A stretch of 64,000 nt of DNA from Antrodiella citrinella (Eukaryota; Basidiomycota; Agaricomycetes; Polyporales; Steccherinaceae). The stretch lies in contig SGPM01000003.1 in NCBI GenBank assembly GCA_004802725.1, forward strand, positions 1 to 64,000, written 5' to 3'. Each line of letters starts with the position of its first letter. Position 1 is the first letter of the stretch. Under the pieces are notes generated by a model that was not told where the DNA came from, ran no database searches, and saw only the letters and a program-made list of their open reading frames with translations. Both the position numbers and the translations under genes were made by a program. Below, one piece after another: positions 1 to 10,736 of the stretch.

Positions 1-1812
1 CTGAGATTCACGGCCCCTTCGGAGGCCGACCACATGACGTCTCCTACGACCACCGACAGCCCTCACAGTTATCCGCCTTCCACAGCCAACGATTCGCCCT
101 CGCGCATCGCCGCAAACACCGGTGCAAACACGCCCATGCGGAAAACAAATGACGAGCATGAGCAGGACAACGTCATACACCATGCAGCAAAGGTTCTCAA
201 GACAGCCGTACTACACGACGCGCGGAACATCAAGGGCGATACGGATGAAAACCTCGGAGGGTTGATATGGAATGTCACGTCGGCACACGAGGCGAAGCGG
301 TTGGCACGGTCGATCTTCATGGCGTTCAAAGATCGTCGGCGGACGTATCTTCTTCCCTCGGACTTCTACCCTGCATTCAAGACGCATGCGGAGGCTGAGA
401 AGGCGTTCCGGGTGTTTGATAAGGACAACAACGCCGATTTGTCCCGGGCGGAGATCAAGACGACGCTGTTGAAGGTGTACAAGGAACGTCGGTCCTTAAG
501 TCGCAGTATGCGTGACGTTGGAGCTGCGCTCAAGACGTTGGACCATATTTTGCTGGTCTTTGCTATGGTCGTACTATTCTTTATCTCGCTCAGTATCTTT
601 AAGGTCAACATCGGAGAGTCATTGACGAGTGTGTACTCTCTTGGCATCGCGGGGAGTTTCATCTTCAAGAATTCCGCGAGCAATGCATTCGACGCCATCA
701 TGTTTTTGTTTGTCACGCAGTGAGTCTTTCTCCTATGTGCAGCCAACGTCCTCAGCATTGACATTTGATTCTCCGAAGTCCATTCGATACCGGAGATCGG
801 TGCTTCATCGACGGTACGAGTATCTTCTCTCCACTTTCTTGTTCCGGTTACTCAAACACCATGTTCAGATGAAAACCTCGTTGTCAAGAAGATGGGGCTC
901 TTCGCAGTGCGTCACTTTTTCTATTCGCTGACGACAAGTATACATTGTACTCATGGATGTCGCGCTCCTCAGACCGTATTCACACGCTCCGACGGTTCAG
1001 AAACTTACTACTTCAATAGCTTGCTGTTCACGAAGTTTATGTACGTCACAATTCTTCTTCTTGCCTCGCTCGTTCTGCGTGACGTTTGGCTGATCGTATA
1101 TGTGTGTTCTTATTTGATAGAATCAACGTACGGCGCAGTGATGTGAGCTTATTTTGCGACCATGTTCTAGTCCTCGCAGCTGACGAAATGTTGCAGAAAA
1201 CGACCGAGAATTTGGTCATGCAAGTCGCGTGGCGAACACCTTTGGAGAAGCTTGATGCTCTTGAGAAGTGCCTCAACGACTGGCTCTCGACCGAAGAGAA
1301 CCGATGGTACCAGCCAAACACGTCAGTTACTCTGCAAAAGATCAGCTTCCAGAGGCATCTTGAAGTCACCATCGGTATCGGACACAACGCGTAAGTCCTC
1401 AGTCATAATTCAGGATAGAAGTCTAACAAAGGCCACTCGCAGAAACTGGCAGGACTGGGGTCTGCGCAACGCCCGTAAAACCGCCTTCCACGCCGCTGTG
1501 AACTACTTCTGTCGCCAACTCGGCATCACAGCCAGCGAATCACCCATACCCGTCGCCTACGCCGATCAAAATACCCTAGAATGGGGTCTCGAAACGCCGA
1601 CGCCGTACGATGAAGAGGAGTACGGTGACCAGGAATCTCCGAGCTTCCCAGTACATCATGCACCGCTTGATACGGCACCGGGAGCTCAAGGACAGAAGAC
1701 GCTGTGGCTTGGGTTCGTGCCACCGAGCGATAAACCGATTCCTGGTGCCCTGCGGGCGAGGAAGTCGAAGAGTCGGAAGGCGATGTTGAGGTCCCTGGTC
1801 GCGGATGGCTAG
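1..1812 (+). CDS. MscS-type mechanosensitive channel with EF-hand (Msy1/Msy2-like), 5' partial
   Basis: This is the C-terminal part of a fungal MscS-family mechanosensitive channel, a family known in fission yeast (Msy1, Msy2) to act in ER and cell-cortex membranes during osmotic shock. The frame is open to the first base, so the N-terminal membrane segments lie outside the window. A canonical EF-hand loop is visible near 417-455 (D-x-D-x-N-x-D-x-S-x-x-E; Ala replaces the usual Gly at loop position 6). It is followed by a hydrophobic helix and the MscS pore-lining stretch ending in NSASNAFDAIMFLFV. Exon 1 ends at 719. Small exons then give HPFDTGDRCFID, ENLVVKKMGLF, TVFTRSDG and INVRRSD, the beta-domain of MscS proteins. 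The last intron (about 1392-1440) leads to NWQDWGLRNARKTAF and a stop at 1810. A GTGAGC donor near 1146 suggests one more intron, giving RRSD-KTTENL. Family assignment is firm; exact subfamily is inferred. Confidence 0.85.
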
Positions 1813-2480
1813 GCCGACGCTATGCTTGTTGGTTTGCACATCGCCCAGGGTGAGTATTGACTTGTTAGTTGAACGTCGTTGGGACTTTTGGATTTCGAGA
1901 TAGATCTCTTTTTTGTTTTTTGCTTGCTTCTTCTTTCGCGTTGTCCTTTGCTTGCTGGTGTAGATACGGTAGCTGGTTTCTACTTCCCTTGTACCTTTCT
2001 TTGCTTCAGTTTAAGTCCACTCTCATCTTCCTCTCGTATATCACTAGCTAAGCCTCCCTTGCATCCATCTCCTTTACCTCTCAACTCATACTTGTGCACA
2101 TACATACGTTTCTTCTACCTTGCATACAAGTAGATATCGACCTCCTTGCTGATATAGTTAGCCATGTTGTTATACATCTATGAGGTCGATTCGACGCAAG
2201 TAACTGCGACAGCGTTTCGTTATTAATATCATGAACGTAGAGGTGGAACCATGTGAGCATCGCCAGCCAAACCTTATGCCTAATTTCCAACCTTATCCTC
2301 CGAACTCTTACGACTGTCGTACTCGACAAACTCGACAAATGCAACGACCAGTATGCTGATCTTCGGAGCGGAACCAGGACCGCGGGATCCGAGTCATGGA
2401 TAACGGCGTATCTGCGAGCACGATAAAGACTGGCTCCGACCATCTTTTCCCTCCTACACAGATCCCCTCCTCACAAAACT
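1813..2480. other. Intergenic region, tandem genes
   Basis: This holds the 3' UTR of the channel gene and the promoter of the SDR gene, both on the plus strand. A pyrimidine-rich stretch runs over about 1885-2100. I see no coding exon that joins convincingly to either neighbour, and no RNA gene. Confidence 0.5.
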
Positions 2481-3887
2481 ATGCCTGGACGCTTACAGAA
2501 CAAAGTATGTATGCGGATGCTACGCTCTACGATGTCCGATTGCTGATATCCCGCTCGTCGCAGGTCGCGCTAGTGACCGGCGCAGGATCGTACGTTCCGC
2601 CCTCCCCAGATCCTTCTCTACCTACTCATCCGTAATCTCCCCAGCGGTATCGGCCTCGAATCCTCGCTCCTCTTCGCCTCGGAAGGCGCACACGTCCTCC
2701 TCGTGGACCTGAACCTCTCCGCGGCCGAGCGCGTCGCGAAGCTCATCCACGAGCGGTTCCCGAACGTCTCAGCCAAGGCCACGCGGGCGGACGTAGGGAA
2801 GGAGGAGGATATCAAAAATGCGGTGGATCTGGCTGTGAGTGAGTTTGGGCGGTTGGATGTTATGGTGTGTTACCTTTGTTTTTTGGGTGAGGCGATGGAG
2901 ATTGATTGGGAGGGCAGTTTAACAATGCAGGTACGCAGGTGTTCTTGTTCAAGCGTGGTATGTGGCTGAACGATCTGCTTTGATGTAGGTATCATGCACC
3001 CGGAAGATGATAACGCCCTGAACACCGAGGAGAAGATTTGGGACCTCACGATGCAAATTAACCTTAAGGGTGTATGGTGGGGTTCTAAGTACGCTATCAT
3101 CGCGATGCGCAAGAACCCCACGGATGAAGCCAAGGGCCTGCACACCGGTGGAAGCATCATCAACACCGCGAGCTTCGTTGCGTTGTTGGGTGCGGCAACT
3201 CCTCAATTGGCTTGTGAGTACTTCGCGGACTATTGAAAATGTTGTCTAGCTGACGATACTGGGCTGTGTAGATACTGCGTCCAAGGTAAACACTCCCTTG
3301 CCGGGGTGATTCGTAGCCCTCACCAGATTACAGGGCGCAGTCCTTGCTATGACCCGAGAGCTGGCTATGGTACACGCTCGCGAAGGCATCCGATTGAACT
3401 CGATTTGCCCGTAAGTACATGATCCCCTGATCAATTTCGTCCGCTGAACATCGCCCTCTGTCGCAGTGGCCCCCTGAGAACTCGTGAGTGACGATCCTGT
3501 ACTCTTACAGATACTCTCTGACTTCGTCTCTCCGGTAGCTCTGCTCATGGATTTCCTCAACACTGCCGAGAAGCGTGATCGTCGTATGGTGCATCTCCCC
3601 ATGGGTCGTTTCGGTGAGGCGATCGAGGTAGCTAAGGGTGCACTCTTCTGTATGTGATTTTCTTGACTTGCGACCGATATGGATGGCTGATTATTGTTTG
3701 CAGTGGCGAGCGACGACAGCAGCTACATGACCGTGAGTTTCTTGGCCAGAAGCTGCTTTAACCGCGTTTACTGATTATTCGCTATGTTACACAGGGAACT
3801 GATTTCAAGGTCGATGGTGGCCTCTCGTCATGCTATGTTACCCCCACTGGCGAACCCGTCTTGCCGCCTCCTGCGAGCCTTGCGTGA
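2481..3887 (+). CDS. Classical short-chain dehydrogenase/reductase
   Basis: This encodes an NAD(P)-dependent oxidoreductase of the classical SDR family, about 300 residues, in many small exons. The start ATG gives MPGRLQNK and is followed by a GTATGT intron. The cofactor motif TGAGSGIG is assembled across two splice sites, and acidic VDLN after beta-2 favours NAD(H). The structural NNAG motif is split by an intron at about 2931. NTASF precedes the active site YTASK (Tyr/Lys), whose Tyr codon is itself split by the intron near 3211-3271. The PG motif lies in NSICPGPLRTP and the C-terminal GTDFKVDGG in a separate exon. The substrate cannot be read from the sequence; the closest general types are 3-oxoacyl-reductase-like and sugar or polyol dehydrogenases. 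It has no SDR or cluster partner nearby, so a stand-alone metabolic role is likely. Confidence 0.9.
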
Positions 3888-4222
3888 TCAATGAACGAAC
3901 GAACGAAGGGGCGTATAGAACGAAGATGTACATATGTATGATAATGTACCGCGATGTAACTCTTCTTCAAATCTTCTTCACTGAATATAACACCAATCTG
4001 TGTTGATATTGGCCATTGTACATTGCACAACGGAGGACATACATGCATGCAATTGCTGACACAGATTACTTTATATTCCATAATACAATTCCAAGAGAAA
4101 ATCCGAAGCCTTACAGACAATTTACATGCAAGCACCCTACGCTTTGAACCAAACATCCTTCCGAAGCATCCAGAGACCTGACAGAGAGACCTGACAACCG
4201 TATAGTCGGCAACACTATCAAG
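3888..4222. other. Convergent intergenic region
   Basis: These are the facing 3' ends of the SDR (plus) and Mpo1-like (minus) genes. A short GAAC tandem stretch lies just after the SDR stop. Nothing else is supported. Confidence 0.5.
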
Positions 4223-5035
4223 TTAGTTGGACTTCCGCTTCTTATCGCCTTCGAGTTTGCGGATACGCGCAACCTCCACACCGACGTCGTTCTTGAGCTG
4301 CTTCTGCAACTCAGGGTTGTACCCGAACAAATGGAACAGGACCTCAATGTGGACGAAGAACGGTGCGAGGAACAAAGCTGAGAACCCAACACATCCATCA
4401 TAAACACAGGCATTTATGTAATACGGTGGATGATGAAACGCACCTTGGATCAAATTGTCGAACAGCGCAGGAGCCCTCTTCTCCGCAACGCCGTGTCCTA
4501 TGAACTGGAGGATCCAGCAAGCCACATGAACGCCTAGAACGTGGTAGAACAGTTCTGGGTTGTTCTGGGCTACCGCAGTAGCGGACAGGATGAACAGGAC
4601 ACCTTGCGGAAGATACGAGACCTTCGCAATCATCAGATCTGTGGGTGAGGCGAGAGAGTAGGGATGTACTGACGGCTGCCGAGGGTTCAAGGAGAAGATA
4701 ATACACGATAGAGATTAGGGCATGGATGGTGGGCAGGTTGAGCTGGAAGGCGAGATAGTCGTTGAACCGATACGAGATGTCTGGGAGGAAGCCCTTCGTA
4801 GAGACATTCGTGAACAAGGACCACGCCGTCCTGAGAGAATGTTAACTTCTGTATCCAGGGCAAGAGCAGCAACTGACCATTGAATGATTGGGACACAAAC
4901 AACGTGAATCAGAATGTTGATAGGATTGGAGTGGTATGCACCGTAGAAGGCGAGCTACAAGGAGAATTCAGCTACAGGGATTGCTCGGGGCTCTTGTGTG
5001 CCACATACTTGTTTGCGAACATCGAGAAGTGACAT
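4223..5035 (-). CDS. Mpo1-like (DUF962) membrane dioxygenase
   Basis: The Mpo1/YGL010w family are ER membrane Fe(II)-dependent dioxygenases that remove one carbon from 2-hydroxy fatty acids in phytosphingosine breakdown. The start exon gives MSLLDVRKQ. The second exon reads LAFYGAYHSNPINILIHVVC, the family's N-terminal His signature. The C-terminal half has QFIGHGVAEKRAPALFDNLIQ, matching the yeast [21 protein letters not shown] block, then ALFLAPFFV. Four hydrophobic segments are evident. The intron before ALFLAPF is canonical (GTGCGT...CTCAG). The junction between SIVYYLLLEPSAA and LMIAKVSYLP is not: the only simple GT-AG choices are about 31-35 nt long (see findings). The family call is firm, the exact exon structure there is not. 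Confidence 0.82.
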
Positions 5036-5416
5036 TGTATCTGCACAAATGTGCTAAGTTGAATGGAACAATGAAGACTGTACGTGCACGGTACACCGAC
5101 TGACAGCAAGATGGGAGTGAAAGACGAGAATGAACAAGAGAAAGCACACCTGCCGGAGCCAAGGCCGCGCTTCGGCAACTCAATCGGCGCCCAATGGCCT
5201 ACTGTCTGTAAATTTAATGGCGAGGGAGCATCCCACACGCGCGTTTGAAGTGGTCATTACGATCCTGGTCTTGATTCCATCCAGGCTTTACCACACCCAA
5301 AGTCCATGACATTGACAATTCCTAACATATGAGCGAACAGTCAATCCGAATAATTGTTTCTATCTTTATACACAGTCTACATCATTATATGGGTATCATC
5401 AGCAGGATATGGAGGC
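5036..5416. other. Intergenic region, tandem minus-strand genes
   Basis: This is the promoter of the Mpo1-like gene and the 3' UTR of the nitronate monooxygenase gene. I see no extra gene or clear promoter box in it. Confidence 0.45.
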
Positions 5417-6679
5417 TCATGCAGTGAGTTGCCTGGCAACCCTCAAGCTCTCGAGAGCACCCTCGTGAAGGGAACGGAGGACATCCTAAAACGCACCAAG
5501 AGGTCAGTTCCAGCATACTCAGCGCAAAGCTCACATAACTCACAGCAGCAGGCTCGATCTTGTTCACGAGGCCGACACCAACACCAGCCCAGATGACAAG
5601 GCGGTCCTTCTCGCCCTTCTTCGCGCTCTCGTCGAACCTCTTTTGGAGTTCCTCAACGGAGGCACCCTCCTTTTCGTCCTCCCAGATCTTGTTGGCGATG
5701 GCACGACCGTTGTGAAGAGGGGGCCAGCCGTTGGTACGGCCGGCGTTGTCGTAGCACAAGCTGCGCTCGGTGGAGCGGAGACCAGCTTCGATGAGGACCT
5801 CCTTCATGGCATCGGTGTAGCAGCACTCGGGTGTGAAGAGGAAGCGGGTTCCGCAAACAACACCATCAGCGCCAAGGGTGAGGAGAGAGGCAATCTGGGC
5901 ACCAGTGGTGATGGCACCGGCAGCGAGGACGGGGGGACCGTTGGGACCAAGAGCAGCCTTGATAGACTGGACGACAGTGAGGACGGGAGGTGAGACAGAT
6001 CCACCGTGTCCACCAGCTTCATTGCCTATAGAACACGAGGAGGATTATCAGCCTTCCGCTGAGATCAAGATCTATACAATGAAACGGACCTTGCGCGACA
6101 ACGACGTCGATCTTCCACTCGTTCACAGCCTTCAACGCATCTTCTGCGGAGTTCACGATGGCGAAGATCTTGGTCTTGTGTTCCCGCTTGGCGTCGTAAT
6201 CGTGGACGACCTTGACATACTTCCCAAGGTCACCGAAGGCAAACCAAATGGCCTCTGGCTTCTCCTCGAGGATGGTAGGAAGACGAGGGTCGTCAGAGGG
6301 CTCAGTCATGTCCAGGATCCAGCCGATAACACCAACACCGAAGGGGACAGCTTTGCCCTTGGGGATATTAAGCTTCTCGCGGACGGACTTGAATGTCTCC
6401 CTGATCTTCTCAGAAGAGTCAAATCCTGCAAACAAATGTCAGTGACGTTTCTCGTGCTGCTTGCAACGTGACACGTACCAGCACCGAACATGCCAAGACC
6501 GCCAGCGGCCGTCCCAGCAGCAGCCAGCTCAGGCGTCGAAGCGAACGCCATGGGGGCCACCACGATGGGCGTTTTGATGTCTACATTGCGCGCAAATCAG
6601 CAGCCTGCTCGCGAGCGACACCAAACAAGGAGGAATACTCACTGAACATCTTCGTGAAGGAAGTAGTGATGGGCTGCAT
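5417..6679 (-). CDS. Nitronate monooxygenase (2-nitropropane dioxygenase family)
   Basis: This is an FMN-dependent TIM-barrel enzyme that oxidises alkyl nitronates such as propionate 3-nitronate to the oxo acid and nitrite. The start exon is MQPITTSFTKMF, then an intron, then NIKTPIVVAPMAFAS, the phosphate-side N-terminal strand of the family, and AAGGLGMFG. The centre has PFGVGVIGW. The exon ending DVVVAQ joins, over a short intron, GNEAGGHGG, which holds the conserved His of class I enzymes. LAAGAITTGAQIASLLTLGADGVVCGTRFL is the FMN phosphate-binding end of the barrel. The last exon encodes ADVLRSLHEGALESLRV and stops at 5417. Length is about 350 residues, normal for the family. A TATA-like box sits 67 bases upstream of the start. 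Confidence 0.9.
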
Positions 6680-8243
6680 ATTGAAAATGGTAGAGGGGAG
6701 GATGTGCCGTGGCTAAGGAAAAGGAGGGCCATCTCGAAAGACTTGCTCTTATACTGATGGGATGGCTGGGAGATTCACGCTCGGGTAAAGATATAGCTGC
6801 AGGTAAAGATTACCATAGCAGCCCTCGCGGCTCCGGACCAATCCTTTCTTGTCTGACCCAGACCCTGTTGGTACAATGATCAGATTGAGCACCTTTGTGC
6901 CGCCTGGTTGCCAACGAGACACCCTAAAAACATGCGAGGATACGGCACGCCTGTTCAATGTACAACAATATGTACCTCAATCGCTGCATTTGTTTGGGAA
7001 ACCACTGAAGCTTCGAAGTTTCATGTTGACGAACAATTAACCTGGGCTTTGTATTTCACTTGGACAAGGGAGCGGCATCGTCGACGAGGGTGTTGAGCTT
7101 GTACTTTGGCTGTTACATCGATTGGATGAGAAGGCAGGGCTGGCCCATCCGAAGAGCGGAAACCACATAAAGTTCACCGCGAGCGAGATGATTGGTCAAT
7201 TTTAGGGCGACTCTGATCTCTTTTGGAACATGGCGAGAAACACGAGACCTGGCCACGAGCCATGTGTTGTACTAGATCAAAAAACAGTACAATGTTCTCC
7301 GGGCATGCGAAGACAACATGACTGATGAGTCCTACGACGCGGTTTTGTAAGAAAGACTCAAGTCGAACGAAGAACGAGATACAGTACTGTCACCTGGATA
7401 TGGCAACCGCACGATCGACGATCTCAGATTCTGATCGGAATGTTGCGTCGGCCTCTCCCATCATCCACACTCCTTATTCTGATATTCAGGACATCGCCAG
7501 GCGCGGTCACGGTCATCATGTTCCCAAGTTGTTCCTGCAATGTGGAAAACATAGCCCCGCCAGTTTCAGTATCAAAAACAGCAGGACGTTCGAATGTCGC
7601 GCCCAACCTTTGCCTTGTCGCGTAAAGCCACCTCCAAATTATATTTACACACTACGAAGCAGTCTGTGAGTACCATGTGAGTCCCTATGCTGTCATCCTA
7701 CTCACGCATTGAATATTGATCGCTAGCTGTCTGCCCGTCTACGATCCAGGTGTGGCTATAAGCCGCACAAAGCTCGGTGATCTCACGACCAGGACGACGT
7801 CCTCACCCTTCGCAATATCGACCGGCGCCCGCGACAATGGTTGCTACCTCGTCGTTCGAATTCACAGAGTCTGATTCAGGAAGGCCGCCCCTGCTGGGGA
7901 ACGAGAAGCTCGGGACTGCTGCGCGCAATTCAAGTACAAGTTCTCTGCTGCCAGGGAGCTGCGAAAATACCTGCTCAATTACAGTTTCGGTAAGTATACT
8001 TGTGCCATGCTTAGGGGCAATTGCTGTGTCTGCGTTTTCGCCGGTTTGCTCGCTCGTCTCAAGGTTCTCAGGGCACCTATGGCGCAAACCCCACACCGGC
8101 TCAGAAATCTGTCAGAAACCCCACTAGATGAGGCTGGACTTCGGCGCTGAAGTACTCACTGGACAGCGGTACCCATTACGCCGTCTTATTAATCTCAGAG
8201 TCTCTGCTCCCTGAGACAATTTTTGCGATGTCCTGTCGTATCA
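6680..8243. other. Long divergent intergenic region without a supported gene
   Basis: About 1.56 kb separate the nitronate monooxygenase start from the next plus-strand start. Two minus-strand open stretches (about 8096-7803 and 7606-7424) have protein-like composition, but I cannot join them by credible splice sites and recognise no family in them. They may be remnants of a gene or chance. I see no repeats or RNA genes. Confidence 0.4.
6746..6753 (-). promoter_or_regulatory. TATA-like box for the nitronate monooxygenase gene
   Basis: The minus strand reads TATAAGAG here, 67 bases before the ATG at 6679. Position and sequence fit a core promoter; this is inference from spacing only. Confidence 0.45.
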
Positions 8244-10118
8244 ATGGCAACCCCACCTGAGGCAAACGCTCCGCTGTCGAATGCGCCTCAGACGACACAA
8301 ACGACTGGCCCGATTTGGAAGAGTTTAGAGGAGCCTGTTTGGCATCCGCCTTCGTAACTCTTCTTGACTTCTTGAACCCCGGAGTTTATTTGCAACTTCC
8401 TCGTGAGATGTCCGTCTAGGTGCTTGAAATATATTCAGAGAGTGGGGTTTCTCCTCTCGTCAAGAGGGCAGTCTCTCCCTTTCGTCTTCACCCTCTCTGC
8501 CTGTTGTGTTGCGTGCAAACTTGCCATGAAACAATTTCCTCTCGACAAGACCTTCATTGTGTCTTTGTGGCTTGAGGTAAGTCTGATGTGTCTCGTGACA
8601 TACATACAATCGCTAATGCATATACACAGGCTATGGTATACGGTGAATATTCCGCATACATTGGTTTATAAATTCTCTAACTCGTGCCTGTCGCGCTCTC
8701 CCCTCACAGGCTTCTTCTTCTGTCTTTTTTGCGCATCGCTATGGGTCAACTTCACCTTACGCCGATCGCAAGACAGCCACAGCCGAGTAAATCATCACGC
8801 TGAACAATACATACTGTCGGCCAAACTGACTGTCTTCATCACCTATTTCAGGCGATGTTCTTCATGGGCATTGTGTTCTTCTGCATCGCGACAATGCACC
8901 TCGGGATGAACTGTTTTCGCATGATTCGTGGATACGTTGAGCACGTGAACGACCCTGGCGGCGCTGTGGGCTATCTGGGCAACCTCGCGCCATGGGACCA
9001 TGTCTTCAAGGATACCCTGTACGCAACACAGGAGATCCTTGGAGACGGCGTCGCGGTATGTACTATCTCCACACAAAACCCACTGTGACCTTGCAAGTGA
9101 CGAGAACGTTGCTCAGATATATCGGTGCTGGGTCATCTGGAACCGGGACTGGCGCATCGTGATTCTCCCGTTGATGCTGTTCATCGTTAGCATAAGTACG
9201 TTCTTCCCGGAGGTGAACAAGCTTACAGTACTAACCGCCCCGTCCCCAGTATCTGGTTATACCGTTTGCGGGTTGTATACATCCCAAGTGGCCGGCTCCA
9301 CTGTGTTCGCCCCGCGTCTCACCCACTGGATCTCAACGTTCTACGCGGTGGCCGTCGTTCAGTCCGCTATGACCACTGGGCTCATGGCATTCAGAATATG
9401 GAAGACAGACCAGCGGTCATCGTCCTTCCGGGCAAACGAGAGTAACTTGATGCCCGTACTGAGGATCCTGGTGGAGTCTGCAGCGCTTCAGCTCATCGTC
9501 GAGACTCTCTTACTGTCTTTGTACGCCTCGGATTACAATCCCCAGTACATCTTGTTAGAGATCGTCACACCACTGGTGGTACGTCCCTACCCTTCCTCCC
9601 AAGAATCGCACGCATTAGGGTTCTGATCACCGTTGGTTCAGGGCATAACCTTCACCGCAATCACCATCCGCCTGACCCTCCGCATGTCCGGGGCGCTGGA
9701 CCCCTCCAAAGCGTCCCTCGGCCTGACGCACAGCTCGAACCTGAACACCTCGCACGCGCAGATCGCCACGATCGGATCCATGCCCATGCGTCCCATAGCC
9801 ATCAACATCACCAAAGACGTGCATCACCACCACGCTGCCGCTGCGGGAGCCTACTACCCTCCCCACCACCACCGGAAGACAGCTTCCGTCCCGGTATCGA
9901 TGGGAGGCGAAGGCGACGTGTTTTACGAGGAGATGCACGGGCGCGGCGGCGCGCTGGGGGGTGACGAGAAACTGAATGTGGATGATGATAGGCTGAGCCT
10001 CGTGTATACGACCAGCAGCAGTGCTGTGAGCTCGGAGAAGAAGATCAGACCAAGCTCGGAGTTGGAAGGCACCGTAGAGCGACCGCGGAATGCTTTGGAT
10101 GCCTATCATGCAGTGTAG
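8244..10118 (+). CDS. Basidiomycete seven-pass membrane protein of unknown function
   Basis: The gene belongs to a family of seven-pass membrane proteins that is expanded in mushroom-forming fungi and has no assigned function. The first exon reads MATPPEANAPLSNAPQTTQT and ends VWHPPS, followed in the family by TPEFICNFL, which is present at 8376-8401 but separated by 21 bases containing stops (see findings). Later exons give AMVYGFFFCLFCASLWVNF, then across a clean GTAAAT...TTTCAG intron AMFFMGIVFFCIATMHLGMN. Next come IYRCWVIWNRDWRIVILP, SGYTVCGLYTS, LMAFRIWKTDQRSSSF, NLMPVLRILVESAALQLIVE and ITPLVGITFTAITIRLTL. The cytoplasmic tail is His-rich (HHHHAAAAGAYYPPHHHRK) and has no membrane segment. 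The stop is at 10116. The family is recognised; ligand and role are unknown. Confidence 0.75.
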
Positions 10119-10736
10119 AAAAAAGTCAGCCCTCGCAAGGCTGAGGTGTACACTTGAAGTAAAAAAGGTGTAGGTTCAATGTATCCTTGTATGTGAGACG
10201 TAGACCAAGTGGCAATAGAGTCTTTCCAAAGACTTTCGGACAGAACATACGAAGTGAATGCAGCCACCAGTGCGTGTAAGGCGTGTGTATGATCTGAACC
10301 GATAGCAGTCCGGAATCCTGTGGTAATAATAGTATCCGATAGGTACCATACGGCAGGCGTAAAGTCTAGCTTCTCCAACGGCAGCCTGGAAGGTTGCAGA
10401 AGATTGCGCACCGCGCTGTGTTGGTTCAGCCACTCGGTGCAAAATCGGATTGTCATGCCACGAACGAGGTTGGCGCGTAGAGCTTCTCCATCGCGGTCAT
10501 CCATGTATAGCTTATGAGGCTTATGAGTACCACAGTGTGTGCGTGAACAGCCAATGGAAGGACATATACAATTACGCATGTTATAGTAGAAAACAATGAT
10601 AAATGGTCAAATGAGTGCAGACATAAGTGAACAGGTCGAAGTTCGTGATGGAGATGGAAAATGCAAAGAGAGGGTAAATTAGTACGAACATACTTCTCTA
10701 GCCCAAAGACAGAACAAGAATGTAAGAAGGATGTTT
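10119..10736. other. Convergent intergenic region
   Basis: This lies between the facing 3' ends of the seven-pass protein (plus) and hydrolase (minus) genes. A 157-codon minus-strand open frame covers most of it, but it has no recognisable motif and no neighbour exon, so I treat it as chance. Confidence 0.5.

Noticed and set aside
10106..10579. 157-codon minus-strand open frame
   Set aside because: It lies in the convergent 3' region, has no motif, and no splice partner; composition is ordinary intergenic.
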